Assembly: GCA_964429805.1 (NCBI GenBank)
Contig: CAYSDH010000001.1
Location: forward strand, 1 to 64,000
Length of the DNA stretch: 64,000 bases
Direction: 5' to 3'
Source of the DNA: CAYSDH01 sp964429805
GTDB lineage: Bacteria > Bacteroidota > Bacteroidia > Flavobacteriales_D > JABDKJ01
The position numbers and the translations under genes are program-made. Of the stretch, positions 18,036 through 27,019 are shown one piece after another. The notes beneath the pieces were generated by a model, which saw only the letters and a program-made list of their open reading frames with translations, was not told the origin of the DNA and did no database searches. Position 1 is the stretch's first letter. Each line of letters begins with the position of its first letter.

Positions 18036-18680
18036 ATGAAGATATATGGAATTAGCGGACTTGGTGCCAATGAGCGCGTATTCGACCATCTAAATCAATA
18101 TCTGAAAGATCCTATTGAATATGTTCCATGGCTGACGCCTCACAAAAATGAAACACTTGTTCAGTATGCACATCGCATGGCTGAGCAGCTTCCGTCCTCT
18201 GAAGACTTTGCACTCGTTGGGCTTTCTTTTGGCGGAATGATCAGTTCTGAAATTAGAAAAATTCGCAGACCGAAAAAGACCATTCTGCTCAGTTCAGCAG
18301 CATGCAAAGATGAGTTACCTCTACTCTATCGTGGTGCGGGAAAAGTGCAACTGACCAAACTTATTCCGGCTAATCTGATGCGTGCACCTCATAGTCTGCT
18401 CCACTTTGGCATGTCACTGAAAAAAGAGGAAAACAAGCATCTGATGGACTCCATCATGGAGGAAACGGATAGAGACTTTTTAAAATGGGCCGTGGGGGCC
18501 ATCACTACTTGGGACGCTATTCAACCACCTGAGGATGTCGTGCGCATTCATGGCGACAAAGACAGAATAATACCGCTTAAAGTAAAGGCCGACCATTTAA
18601 TTAGTGGCGGACACATGATTGTGATGGAAGAAGCCGAGTTAGTTTCTAAAGCCATCACTGAATCCTTGGCGCTCTCATAG
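18036..18680 (+). CDS. Alpha/beta hydrolase
   Basis: A 214-residue hydrolase. The nucleophile elbow GLSFGG (Ser64) is preceded by a hydrophobic strand, the acid is in IHGDKDRIIP (Asp174 or Asp176) and the histidine is His193 in SGGHMIVME, so the catalytic triad is complete. The lid region is short. Substrate unknown. The open frame extends to a TTG at 18021 but the ATG at 18036 gives the normal short N-terminus MKIYGISGLGANE. A terminator follows the stop immediately. Confidence 0.75.
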   Translation: MKIYGISGLGANERVFDHLNQYLKDPIEYVPWLTPHKNETLVQYAHRMAEQLPSSEDFALVGLSFGGMISSEIRKIRRPKKTILLSSAACKDELPLLYRGAGKVQLTKLIPANLMRAPHSLLHFGMSLKKEENKHLMDSIMEETDRDFLKWAVGAITTWDAIQPPEDVVRIHGDKDRIIPLKVKADHLISGGHMIVMEEAELVSKAITESLALS

Positions 18681-18704
18681 AAGACCTCATGTTTTGGTCT
18701 TTTT
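18681..18704 (+). terminator. Rho-independent terminator after the hydrolase gene
   Basis: Stem AAGACC (18681-18686) and GGTCTT (18696-18701) with a 9-base loop, followed by TTT. The stem begins on the base after the stop codon. Confidence 0.7.
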
Positions 18705-18751
18705 GCTTAGACTGAAAATCAGTATTTTGAGGCCTATAATATTACTAACCA

Positions 18752-19372
18752 ATGCGAAAACTGATTTTTCTTACACTTCTTAGTATACCTCTATGGGCCT
18801 TTTCTCAAGAAGGGACGGTAACTAGTGGCGGCACAGAAGTGGCCATTAACTCTTCCCGATTGATTTCCACTTTTTTGAGCCCAGGTAGTGCGACTCTAAA
18901 TGAATCCAACCAGAGCATCTTTATGCTAAAGATTAATGGTTCTGGGACTGGAGCTGTAAGAATAGGCCTTGACTTGCAGTCTGTGGTCGTCAAAGAAGAT
19001 AATACAACGTCAAATATTGGCTTACTTAATTTCAAATTTGGGTATGAGGGGCGCACATATTTAAGCGAACGCTGGGATGCGACTATTGGAGGAGACATTG
19101 TGTTTCAAGCTGAAAATTCGAAACAAGAAACTGAAGACCCTTATTTCGGCAGCAATGAGATAACCCGAAAAAATCAACGCGTAGGGGCCGAGTTTGTGAT
19201 GGGAATACAGTTCAAGTTAAGCGACCGTGTAAAGCTCTTTACAGAAGCCTATGTGCTCGGTACTTCTGACATGGACGAAACCAAATTTTCTAGTGGAAGT
19301 AATAATAAAACCACTGGGTCAACCATACAAATGATTCCGCCAAGCTCATTGTATCTATCTGTCACCTTTTAA
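18752..19372 (+). CDS. Small outer-membrane beta-barrel protein, unknown role
   Basis: A 206-residue protein with a clear signal peptide (MRKLIFLTLLSIPLWAFSQ, cleavage after the Gln-containing AFSQ region). The mature part alternates hydrophobic and polar residues in short strands (for example VRIGLDLQSVVV, LLNFKFGYEGRTYLS, AEFVMGIQFKLSD) and ends in SLYLSVTF, with the terminal aromatic residue typical of outer-membrane barrels. Eight strands would fit the length. No family recognised. It lies 11 bases before the cytochrome c peroxidase gene, so the two may be cotranscribed. Confidence 0.6.
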   Translation: MRKLIFLTLLSIPLWAFSQEGTVTSGGTEVAINSSRLISTFLSPGSATLNESNQSIFMLKINGSGTGAVRIGLDLQSVVVKEDNTTSNIGLLNFKFGYEGRTYLSERWDATIGGDIVFQAENSKQETEDPYFGSNEITRKNQRVGAEFVMGIQFKLSDRVKLFTEAYVLGTSDMDETKFSSGSNNKTTGSTIQMIPPSSLYLSVTF

Positions 19373-19383
19373 TTTCTGAAGCC

Positions 19384-20565
19384 ATGAAGAAATCCAACCA
19401 CATCTATTCCTTATTAATCATAGCCGCAACGGTGAGCATTTTCTCTTGCCAAAAAGACCAGGTCCTGCCGCAAAAAGTGCTTGACCTACCGAGCGAGCCT
19501 TTTGACTATGAGTCCATACATGAAAATGCCGACCCCGATTTTGAGGGTAATAATTGGTTTGGCGACAACACTCCGTTTAATAATCAAGTGACTAATGAAG
19601 GTGCCACATTAGGCCGAGTCTTGTTTTATGACCAGCGACTGTCGCAGAGTAACAAGACCTCATGTGCCTCTTGTCACAAACAAGAATTTGGCTTTGCTGA
19701 TAACACGGCCAAGTCAGCCGGTTTCTTTGTGGAAGAGACACGAAGAAACTCTCCGCACCTCATCAATATGAAGTTTGAGAACAGCTTCTTTTGGGACGGG
19801 AGAGAAACGGTGCTTGAGACGCAAGTCTTGCAACCCATTGAAGACCACATTGAACTGGGAATGGAAGATGTGGAAGACATCGTTGAGAAACTGAATGAGC
19901 TAGAGTATTATCCAGCCCTCTTTGAAAGCGCCTTCGGGTCAACAGAAATAAGCACGGATAATGTGTCAAAAGCACTTGCTCAATTTGTACGGAGCATGCT
20001 TTCTACAAACACGAAGTTTGATCAGGGTTTTGAGCAGGACTTCAACAATTTTTCAAGTTCGGAGTTAAACGGCTTGAGGCTTTTTCAAGCTCAACTTCCC
20101 TGTGGTGGTTGTCATAGTGGTCCTGATTTGGGTGGAGGGTCTGCCATTGGCAACATAGGTTTAGACATGGAGTATGAAGACAATGGCCTTGGAGAAATAT
20201 TTAATGGCATGAACGGTTGGTTTAATGTTCCTTCACTTCGGAATATTGCGCTGACTGCGCCATACATGCATGATGGAAGATTTGAGACTCTAGAAGAAGT
20301 AATAGATCACTATACACAGCATGTGGAAGACCATCCTGCTCTTTCATTTCAAATGATGGTCAACGCGCAAGGCTCTTGGGATGGGTCATTTGTCAGCCCT
20401 CAATTCACTGATTTAATGGTCGAAGGCCTCTCTCCAGGCGAGCCCTTAAAGTTTAATCTGACTAATCAGGACAAACAAGATTTGATTGCGTTTTTACATA
20501 CGCTAACCGACACAGAATTGATGGTTGACGAGCGCTTTAGTAATCCGTTTAAGGTGACTGAGTAG
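19384..20565 (+). CDS. Di-haem cytochrome c peroxidase, lipoprotein form
   Basis: A 393-residue periplasmic peroxidase of the CcpA/MauG family, which reduces hydrogen peroxide with electrons from cytochrome c. Two haem-attachment motifs are present: CASCH at 94-98 and CGGCH at 240-244. The N-terminus is a lipoprotein signal with Cys22 (IFSC). Length is close to the family norm. Whether it is a true peroxidase or a MauG-like oxidase cannot be told from these motifs. It directly abuts sufS, which runs the other way. Confidence 0.88.
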   Translation: MKKSNHIYSLLIIAATVSIFSCQKDQVLPQKVLDLPSEPFDYESIHENADPDFEGNNWFGDNTPFNNQVTNEGATLGRVLFYDQRLSQSNKTSCASCHKQEFGFADNTAKSAGFFVEETRRNSPHLINMKFENSFFWDGRETVLETQVLQPIEDHIELGMEDVEDIVEKLNELEYYPALFESAFGSTEISTDNVSKALAQFVRSMLSTNTKFDQGFEQDFNNFSSSELNGLRLFQAQLPCGGCHSGPDLGGGSAIGNIGLDMEYEDNGLGEIFNGMNGWFNVPSLRNIALTAPYMHDGRFETLEEVIDHYTQHVEDHPALSFQMMVNAQGSWDGSFVSPQFTDLMVEGLSPGEPLKFNLTNQDKQDLIAFLHTLTDTELMVDERFSNPFKVTE

Positions 20566-21783
20566 TCAGCGCAACATAGGCAACACCTTGTGAAGAGACT
20601 CAATGAGGTAATCGACTTCGTGTAGGGTATTGTAAAGACTAAACGATGCCCGCACCGTGCCTGGGATGTCAAAGAAAGCCATCAATGGTTCGGTGCAGTG
20701 ATTACCTGTGCGCACAGCAATTCCCAGTTTATCTAAGAGTGTACCGATGTCAAATGGATGCATGCCATCTACTGAGAATGAAATAACGCCTGAGCGCTCT
20801 TCTGCTTGACCAACAAATCGCAAACCGTCAATTTTAGATAAGCCCGTGAGTGCGTGGTCCAAAATGACACGCTCATGTTTGGCAATGTCGTCCCAACTCA
20901 GTTCGTTCATAAAGTCTACTGCTGCTCCAAGACCTATGTTGCCAGCTATATTAGGCGTACCGGCTTCAAACTTGAAGGGGATGCTGTTATATGTTGTCTC
21001 TTCAAAGGTGACAGTCTTTATCATCTCTCCGCCACCAAAGAGCGGATTCATTTTTTCTAAGTACTCTTCTTTGCCATAGAGTATGCCAGTGCCTGTAGGG
21101 CCAAATAATTTATGTCCAGAGAAGCAAAAGAAATCGCAGTCAAGGTCTTGCACATCTACTTGAAAATGTGCCACTGACTGTGCACCATCAACCACGGCCA
21201 ATGCACCTACTTGATGTGCTGCTGATATAATGTCTTTGATTGGGTTAACGGTTCCGAGTGTATTGCTCACATGCATGATTGATACGATGGCCGTACGCTC
21301 ATTGAGCATAGCCTTAAACGCGTCCATGTCTAGCTCACCCTCCTTAGAGATTGGCGCTACTTTGAGCACCGCTCCGCTGCGCTGACAGAGCATCTGCCAA
21401 GGCACAATGTTAGAATGGTGCTCCATGGTGCTGATGACTATCTCATCACCGGCCGATACGAAGACACCCTCAATACCATGTGCAATAGTATTGATGGCAT
21501 GTGTAACCCCTGAAGTGAACATCACTTCTTTGTCTTGAGGCGCATTGAGGAAAGTCTGCACTTTCTTACGGGCACTCTCCATGGCCTCAGTGGCCAGCGA
21601 ACTCAGGTAATGCACACCGCGATGCACATTACTGTGATAAGACTTATAGTACTCATCTATTGCTGTGATAACAGATTGAGGTCGCTGCGTGGAGGCTCCA
21701 TTATCAAGATAGACCAGTGGGTGTCCATGGACTTCTTGATTGAGGATTGGAAATTGGGCGCGGATGTTAGATAGCGTAGACAT
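20566..21783 (-). CDS. sufS: Cysteine desulfurase SufS
   Basis: A 405-residue PLP enzyme that takes sulphur from cysteine and passes it to the SUF assembly machinery. The PLP lysine is Lys225 in SGHKLFGPTGTG and the persulphide cysteine is Cys363 in VRTGNHCTEP, both placed as in group II (SufS/CsdA) desulfurases. It is the last gene of the suf operon, 183 bases after sufD; that gap holds two TAGGAATTC copies (21823 and 21868 regions) but no recognisable gene. Confidence 0.95.
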   Translation of the reverse strand: MSTLSNIRAQFPILNQEVHGHPLVYLDNGASTQRPQSVITAIDEYYKSYHSNVHRGVHYLSSLATEAMESARKKVQTFLNAPQDKEVMFTSGVTHAINTIAHGIEGVFVSAGDEIVISTMEHHSNIVPWQMLCQRSGAVLKVAPISKEGELDMDAFKAMLNERTAIVSIMHVSNTLGTVNPIKDIISAAHQVGALAVVDGAQSVAHFQVDVQDLDCDFFCFSGHKLFGPTGTGILYGKEEYLEKMNPLFGGGEMIKTVTFEETTYNSIPFKFEAGTPNIAGNIGLGAAVDFMNELSWDDIAKHERVILDHALTGLSKIDGLRFVGQAEERSGVISFSVDGMHPFDIGTLLDKLGIAVRTGNHCTEPLMAFFDIPGTVRASFSLYNTLHEVDYLIESLHKVLPMLR

Positions 21784-21966
21784 AAATCAGGGCCGAAGAT
21801 ACGGGTCTAAAAAATGATGAATTAGGAATTCTCAGAAAAAAAAACACGACTCTGCTCACGGGTAATAGGAATTCCAATTAATTACAAAAAAGTGGAAGAA
21901 AACACTTCAAAAGACTCCGTCTATTGGCGCTTCGCCTTCCAACAGATAATAATTTCAGTGGTTCGC

Positions 21967-23262
21967 TTAACTATTGAGCGACAAAGACTCTACCACAGCA
22001 GCAATATAATCTCGCACTGCTTCATGCTTTGACTTGTTAATCACGTCAGCAACAAAGGCGTTAATCAGTAGTTTTTTTGCAGCCTCTCTACCTATCCCTC
22101 TGGCCATCAGATAAAACAAAGCCTCGTCATCAAACTGACCAGTTGTGCTACCGTGACTGCACTTTACATCGTCTGCATAAATCTCTAGTTCAGGCTTGGA
22201 GTTCATGCTGCCTTGCTCGGTCATCACAATGTTGGCGTTTTGCTGAAATGCATTTGTCTTTTGTGCATCTTGACGCACAAACACTTTTCCATTAAACACT
22301 CCTGTGCCCGCATCATGAATCACTCCTTTGTAGAGCTCGTTACTCTCGCAGTGCGCCACAGCGTGGTCTATAGTGGTGTGATTATCCACATGGCTTTTGC
22401 CCATAGGCATGTACGTGCCGTATAAATCGGTCAATGAGTTTTCTCCATTTACATGCACATTAGAGTTGTTTCTAATCCAACCGCCCTTTAGAGAAAAGGT
22501 GTTGAGACTAAAATGAGAATCTCGTGCTTGTTGACCCTGCTCTGCACTCAGCACAAACGATTCTTCTCCACCACTTTGGATTTTGTCAATGCTCATCTTC
22601 GCGTTTTGAGCGACATGACATTCCGTGATGACATTTGTAAATGAGCGAATTCCATCTGCTGAGACAAAAGACTGTATGATGTCCAACTCCGCACTTTCTT
22701 CGACTATAAAGAGGTTTCTTGGTTGAGCAATCACCCCTTCTTTGGTATTGATGTACACCACATGTACTGGTCTCGATGGCCGATGGCCTTTGGTCGACTT
22801 TATGAAAGCACCGTTACAGGCGTAGCCAGTGTTAATCGCTGTAAAAATGCTCATAGAATCATCGGCCAATGAGCCGTAACCCATTTCAAAGTCTGCGCTG
22901 AATTCATCTTTAGCGCGGCTCATAGGAAGCGCGATGAGCGCTTCAGTCGAGACCTCAGACAGGTCTTCTCTGAAGTACCCGTTGACAAATACCATTCTCA
23001 AACAATCGAGTTGAGGAATGTTATAGAGCAACGCATCTATCTCACCTTCATCTTTCTGAAGTGACCAGTCTGCATTTACGATTTTACCTACTCTGGTGTA
23101 TTTCCAATCTTCGACTCGGGTAGTTGGAAATTCTAGACTCTCCAATGCCGCAATGGCACGGTCAAACACTTTTCTCGCATGCTCAGATGAGCCAGTGTGT
23201 TCGTTTCCTTTTAAGGCCTCGATAAATCGATCCTTCTTTGATATTTCGACTACGGTACTCAC
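21967..23262 (-). CDS. sufD: Fe-S cluster assembly scaffold subunit SufD
   Basis: A 431-residue protein of the SufB/SufD family; with SufB and SufC it forms the scaffold on which iron-sulphur clusters are built. The C-terminal part has the family pattern (DDVKCSHGSTTGQFDDEALFY), the His of which is conserved in SufD. The N-terminal helical region (VEDWKYTRVGKI) is also typical. Its start overlaps sufC by 4 bases. Confidence 0.93.
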   Translation of the reverse strand: MSTVVEISKKDRFIEALKGNEHTGSSEHARKVFDRAIAALESLEFPTTRVEDWKYTRVGKIVNADWSLQKDEGEIDALLYNIPQLDCLRMVFVNGYFREDLSEVSTEALIALPMSRAKDEFSADFEMGYGSLADDSMSIFTAINTGYACNGAFIKSTKGHRPSRPVHVVYINTKEGVIAQPRNLFIVEESAELDIIQSFVSADGIRSFTNVITECHVAQNAKMSIDKIQSGGEESFVLSAEQGQQARDSHFSLNTFSLKGGWIRNNSNVHVNGENSLTDLYGTYMPMGKSHVDNHTTIDHAVAHCESNELYKGVIHDAGTGVFNGKVFVRQDAQKTNAFQQNANIVMTEQGSMNSKPELEIYADDVKCSHGSTTGQFDDEALFYLMARGIGREAAKKLLINAFVADVINKSKHEAVRDYIAAVVESLSLNS

Positions 23263-24011
23263 GCTGTTTCCACTTCTTCTTTAATCCAATCGTATCCTTG
23301 CTCTTCCAGTTTCAGCGCCAGCTCAGGGCCTCCACTTTTGACAATACGGCCTTCAAACAAGACGTGGACAAAATCAGGCTTGATGTATTCGAGTAGACGC
23401 TGGTAGTGTGTGATAATCAGAAATGCTCTGTCTTCACTACGCATGGCGTTGACACCTTCAGAGACGACTCTTAGCGCATCAATATCAAGACCAGAATCAG
23501 TCTCATCCATGATGGCTAGCTTAGGCTCAAGCATGGCCATTTGAAAGATATCATTTCGTTTTTTTTCGCCTCCAGAAAACCCTTCGTTGACTGAACGGTC
23601 TCTAAGCTTTCCGCTGAGCCCTACTAAGTCTGACTTCTCTTTCAGCTTGCCCAAAAACTCTTTGGCAGAGATAGGTCCTTGCTCATGGTGCGCACGAATC
23701 TCATTCATGGCCGTCTTCAAGAAATTGACGTTACTCACTCCAGGAATCTCGACTGGGTATTGGAACGCGAGAAACAGTCCTTCCTTGGCACGCTCATCGG
23801 CTTCCATCTCTAAAAGATCTTTGCCTAAGTAGTCTACCTCACCTTCCACTTCATAGTCCTCTCGACCTGCGAGCACACTTGCCAACGTTGATTTACCGGA
23901 ACCATTTGGCCCCATGATGGCGTGTATTTCTCCTGCCTTGACCTCAAGGTTTAGCCCATTGAGTATTTGGTTTCCCTCTACTGAGGCGTGGAGATTTTTG
24001 ATTTTAATCAT
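23259..24011 (-). CDS. sufC: Fe-S cluster assembly ATPase SufC
   Basis: A 250-residue ABC-type ATPase that works with SufB and SufD. Walker A is GPNGSGKST, the signature is FSGGEKKR, and Walker B ends in AIMDETDSGLD, where SufC keeps the glutamate. The open frame extends to a TTG at 24038 inside sufB, but the ATG at 24011 gives MIKIKNLHASVEG, the normal SufC N-terminus, so I place the start there, 19 bases after the sufB stop. Confidence 0.95.
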   Translation of the reverse strand: MIKIKNLHASVEGNQILNGLNLEVKAGEIHAIMGPNGSGKSTLASVLAGREDYEVEGEVDYLGKDLLEMEADERAKEGLFLAFQYPVEIPGVSNVNFLKTAMNEIRAHHEQGPISAKEFLGKLKEKSDLVGLSGKLRDRSVNEGFSGGEKKRNDIFQMAMLEPKLAIMDETDSGLDIDALRVVSEGVNAMRSEDRAFLIITHYQRLLEYIKPDFVHVLFEGRIVKSGGPELALKLEEQGYDWIKEEVETA

Positions 24012-24030
24012 TTCGAATTGCTTGATTTTT

Positions 24031-25479
24031 TTACCCAACTGAACCCTCTAATGAGATCTCCAGCAGTTTTTGTGCTTCTACAGCAAACTCCATCGGGAGC
24101 TTGTCTAATACATCTTTTGCGTAGCCTTTTACTATCAGGCTAATCGCTTTTTCTTCATCTATGCCACGCTGCTGACAGTAGAAAATCTGGTCTTCACCAA
24201 TCTTAGAAGTCGTGGCTTCATGTTCTACTTGAGCCGTGTTGTTATCTACCTCTATGTATGGGAATGTGTGCGCACCGCAACGGTCAGTCATGAGCAGTGA
24301 ATCGCAGACGGAGAAGTTTCGAGCATTGTTAGCGGACTTGTTGATCTTCACCAATCCTCTGTATGAATTTTGACTCACTCCAGACGAAATCCCTTTTGAG
24401 ATAATGGTGCTTGACGTGTTCTTACCTAAGTGTACCATTTTAGTGCCTGTATCAGCCTGCTGATGGTTGTTAGTCACCGCTACAGAATAAAACTCACCAA
24501 TGCTATTATCACCTTTAAGAATGCATGACGGATACTTCCATGTCACCGCACTTCCTGTCTCAACCTGAGTCCAAGAAATCTTGGCGTTTTTCTCACATAT
24601 ACCACGTTTGGTCACGAAGTTGAACACTCCACCCTTGCCATCCTTGTCTCCCGGATACCAATTTTGCACGGTAGAATATTTTATTTCCGCATCATCCAAA
24701 GCAATCAGCTCTACCACTGCGGCATGCAGCTGATTTTCATCTCTAGCTGGCGCTGTGCATCCTTCAAGGTATGAACAGTAGCTGCCTTTATCAGCAACAA
24801 CTAAGGTGCGTTCAAACTGACCTGTGTTGGCCTGATTTATTCTGAAGTAAGTAGACAGCTCCATAGGGCACCGCACTCCTTTAGGAATGTAGCAGAATGA
24901 GCCATCAGTAAAGACTGCAGAGTTAAGCGCGGCATAAAAATTATCTGTCATCGGTACGACAGTGCCTAAGTGTTTTTGGACCAAGTCTGAGTGCTCTTTA
25001 ATGGCCTCACTCATGGACATAAAGATGATGCCGAGCTCACCCAGTTTTTCTTTGAAGCTGGTAGCCACAGACACAGAGTCCATCACAAAATCAACGGCCA
25101 CACCGCTGAGTCGCTTCTGCTCTTCCATAGAGATGCCGAGCTTATCCATGGTTTTTCTCAACTCGGGGTCAACCTCATCAAGACTGGCAAGTTCTTTTTT
25201 CTGCTTTGGTGCAGAATAGTAAGACACGGCTTGAAAATCTGGTTTTTCATACTTGACATGCGCCCACTCTGGCTCAGTCATTTCGCTCCATGCTTTGAAT
25301 GCCTTTAGTCTCCAGTCAAGCAACCACTGAGGCTCTTCTTTCTTGGCCGAAATCTGACGAATCACATTCTCATCAAGCCCAGGCGGAAGCGTGTCACTTT
25401 CAATGTCGGTAGTAAACCCAAATTCGTAATCCTTGGCGGTTACTTCTTCTAATATTTTATCCTCTTCACTAAATTCCAT
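24031..25479 (-). CDS. sufB: Fe-S cluster assembly protein SufB
   Basis: A 482-residue scaffold protein of full family length. The core pattern CSYLEGCTAPARDENQLHAA and the C-terminal stretch RCGAHTFPYIEVDN followed by EHEATTSKIGEDQIFY are diagnostic of SufB. It precedes sufC, sufD and sufS on the same strand, and is preceded by an A-type carrier gene 62 bases upstream. Confidence 0.96.
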   Translation of the reverse strand: MEFSEEDKILEEVTAKDYEFGFTTDIESDTLPPGLDENVIRQISAKKEEPQWLLDWRLKAFKAWSEMTEPEWAHVKYEKPDFQAVSYYSAPKQKKELASLDEVDPELRKTMDKLGISMEEQKRLSGVAVDFVMDSVSVATSFKEKLGELGIIFMSMSEAIKEHSDLVQKHLGTVVPMTDNFYAALNSAVFTDGSFCYIPKGVRCPMELSTYFRINQANTGQFERTLVVADKGSYCSYLEGCTAPARDENQLHAAVVELIALDDAEIKYSTVQNWYPGDKDGKGGVFNFVTKRGICEKNAKISWTQVETGSAVTWKYPSCILKGDNSIGEFYSVAVTNNHQQADTGTKMVHLGKNTSSTIISKGISSGVSQNSYRGLVKINKSANNARNFSVCDSLLMTDRCGAHTFPYIEVDNNTAQVEHEATTSKIGEDQIFYCQQRGIDEEKAISLIVKGYAKDVLDKLPMEFAVEAQKLLEISLEGSVG

Positions 25480-25541
25480 TCAACTTGGTTTAAATAAGCT
25501 TGGGGTTATTATTGACTTTAGAATGTCGCTCTTGACCAATC

Positions 25542-25868
25542 TTAGATTGAGAAACTCTCACCACATCCGCAGGTGCGGTTGGCGTTTGGGTTGATGAACT
25601 GAAATCCTTTACCATTTAGCCCACCTGAAAAATCAAGCTCGGTACCAATCAGATACAAGAAGCTCTTCTTGTCCACCACTACCTTGACGCCATTGTCTTC
25701 AAAGGCCTTGTCATCTTCTCCCATCACATGGTCGAAGTCAAGTTCGTACATCAAACCAGAGCAACCTCCGCCTTTGACACCGACACGAACAAAACTGCCT
25801 TCTGGAGCATTATCCTGCGCCATGAGTTTATTCACTTGTGCTTTCGCATTGTCTCTAACCTTAATCAT
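25542..25868 (-). CDS. A-type iron-sulphur carrier (SufA/IscA/ErpA family)
   Basis: A 108-residue protein with the three cysteines of the HesB/IscA family: Cys36 in GGGCSGLMYEL, and Cys100 and Cys102 in RTCGCGESFSI. Such proteins carry clusters from the scaffold to target enzymes. Position at the head of the suf operon suggests SufA, but the sequence alone does not separate SufA, IscA and ErpA, so no symbol is given. Confidence 0.9.
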   Translation of the reverse strand: MIKVRDNAKAQVNKLMAQDNAPEGSFVRVGVKGGGCSGLMYELDFDHVMGEDDKAFEDNGVKVVVDKKSFLYLIGTELDFSGGLNGKGFQFINPNANRTCGCGESFSI

Positions 25869-25897
25869 TCAGAAATCTTAGTCTTTATTAGGGCTTA

Positions 25898-25905
25898 CAA
25901 AGATA
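25898..25905 (-). promoter_or_regulatory. -7 element before the suf operon
   Basis: Read on the minus strand the sequence is TATCTTTG, an exact TAnnTTTG match, 30 bases before the ATG of the A-type carrier. No TTG lies 19-21 bases upstream, so the promoter is only partly matched. Confidence 0.4.
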
Positions 25906-25948
25906 ATCTTTATTTGTAGCCATTCTAAATAAGCAGAAGGGAATCGAC

Positions 25949-25956
25949 TACTTTTG
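25949..25956 (+). promoter_or_regulatory. -7 element directly before thiL
   Basis: TACTTTTG matches TAnnTTTG and ends only 4 bases before the thiL ATG at 25961. If used, transcription would begin at or near the start codon, giving a leaderless mRNA. No -33 TTG at the right distance. Confidence 0.4.
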
Positions 25957-25960
25957 CGCC

Positions 25961-27019
25961 ATGTCAAACGACCCACGTACAGAAATTGAGACTCTTGGAG
26001 AATTCGGCCTCATAGCGCATCTAACCAAGGGGTTTGAAACTAGTGTAGAAAGCACTACCAAAGCCATTGGTGATGATGCTGCAGCCATTGATATAGGCGA
26101 AGAGTTGATGCTCGTCTCTACAGACATGCTGGTAGAAGGTGTGCACTTCGACCTGACATATACTCCGCTCAAGCACTTGGGCTACAAGTCTGTGATTGTA
26201 AATCTGAGCGATATCTACGCCATGAATGGCACACCAGAGCAAATAACGGTGTCAATCGCCATCTCTAATCGCTTCTCTACAGAGGCGCTAGAAGAATTTT
26301 ATGCGGGAATCAAGCATGCCTGCGATTTGTACAAGATTGACTTGGTTGGTGGAGATACCACGACCTCTCTTTCTGGCTTGACCATATCAGTTACGGCTAT
26401 GGGAAGGGTCAGCAAGCGCAACGTGGCGTACCGAGACGGGGCCAAAGATGGCGACTTACTCGTGGTTTCTGGAGATCTTGGCGGGGCTTATATGGGCCTT
26501 CAAATTTTAGAGCGTGAGAAGTCAGTCTTTATGAATACGGAGGGCGTTCAGCCCGATTTATCTGGCAATGACTACATCTTAGAGCGTCAGTTAAAGCCTG
26601 AAGCGCGCATGGATGTAATCTCCAACTTGGCTGATAAAGATGTGGTCCCTACTTCTATGATTGATATTTCTGATGGATTGGCTTCTGAAGCTATTCACCT
26701 GGCGCGCAGCAGCAAACTAGGTGTCAATATTTTTGAGGACAAAGTGCCGATTGATACAACCACATATAACGCGGCTCGAGAGTTTGAACTCGATCCATCT
26801 ATGTGTGCGCTCAACGGTGGTGAGGATTATGAACTGCTCTTTACTATACCTCAGTCAGAATTTAACAAAGTGAAAAACGATCCGCTGCTCACAGTGATTG
26901 GTCACATGACTGACGAGGCATCAGGGTATCAACTCGTCACTAAGTCTGGCACTCAAGTCAAGCTGACGGCCCAAGGTTGGGATGCGCTAATACAGCGCGA
27001 CCTAAGCACTGATTCTTAA
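25961..27019 (+). CDS. thiL: Thiamine-phosphate kinase
   Basis: A 352-residue enzyme of the AIR-synthase-like fold that phosphorylates thiamine monophosphate to thiamine pyrophosphate. The metal/ATP motif IGDDAAAID (36-44) and STDMLVEGVHFDLTYTP (53-69) are characteristic, followed by GGDTTTS and the C-terminal LNGGEDYELLFT. Length is slightly above the family average. Its last 18 bases overlap the convergent helical-repeat gene. Confidence 0.95.
   Translation: MSNDPRTEIETLGEFGLIAHLTKGFETSVESTTKAIGDDAAAIDIGEELMLVSTDMLVEGVHFDLTYTPLKHLGYKSVIVNLSDIYAMNGTPEQITVSIAISNRFSTEALEEFYAGIKHACDLYKIDLVGGDTTTSLSGLTISVTAMGRVSKRNVAYRDGAKDGDLLVVSGDLGGAYMGLQILEREKSVFMNTEGVQPDLSGNDYILERQLKPEARMDVISNLADKDVVPTSMIDISDGLASEAIHLARSSKLGVNIFEDKVPIDTTTYNAAREFELDPSMCALNGGEDYELLFTIPQSEFNKVKNDPLLTVIGHMTDEASGYQLVTKSGTQVKLTAQGWDALIQRDLSTDS

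Noticed and set aside
21784..21966. 183-base gap between sufD and sufS examined for a small gene or riboswitch
   Set aside because: Only short AT-rich sequence and two TAGGAATTC copies were seen; no ORF or structure that I can support.
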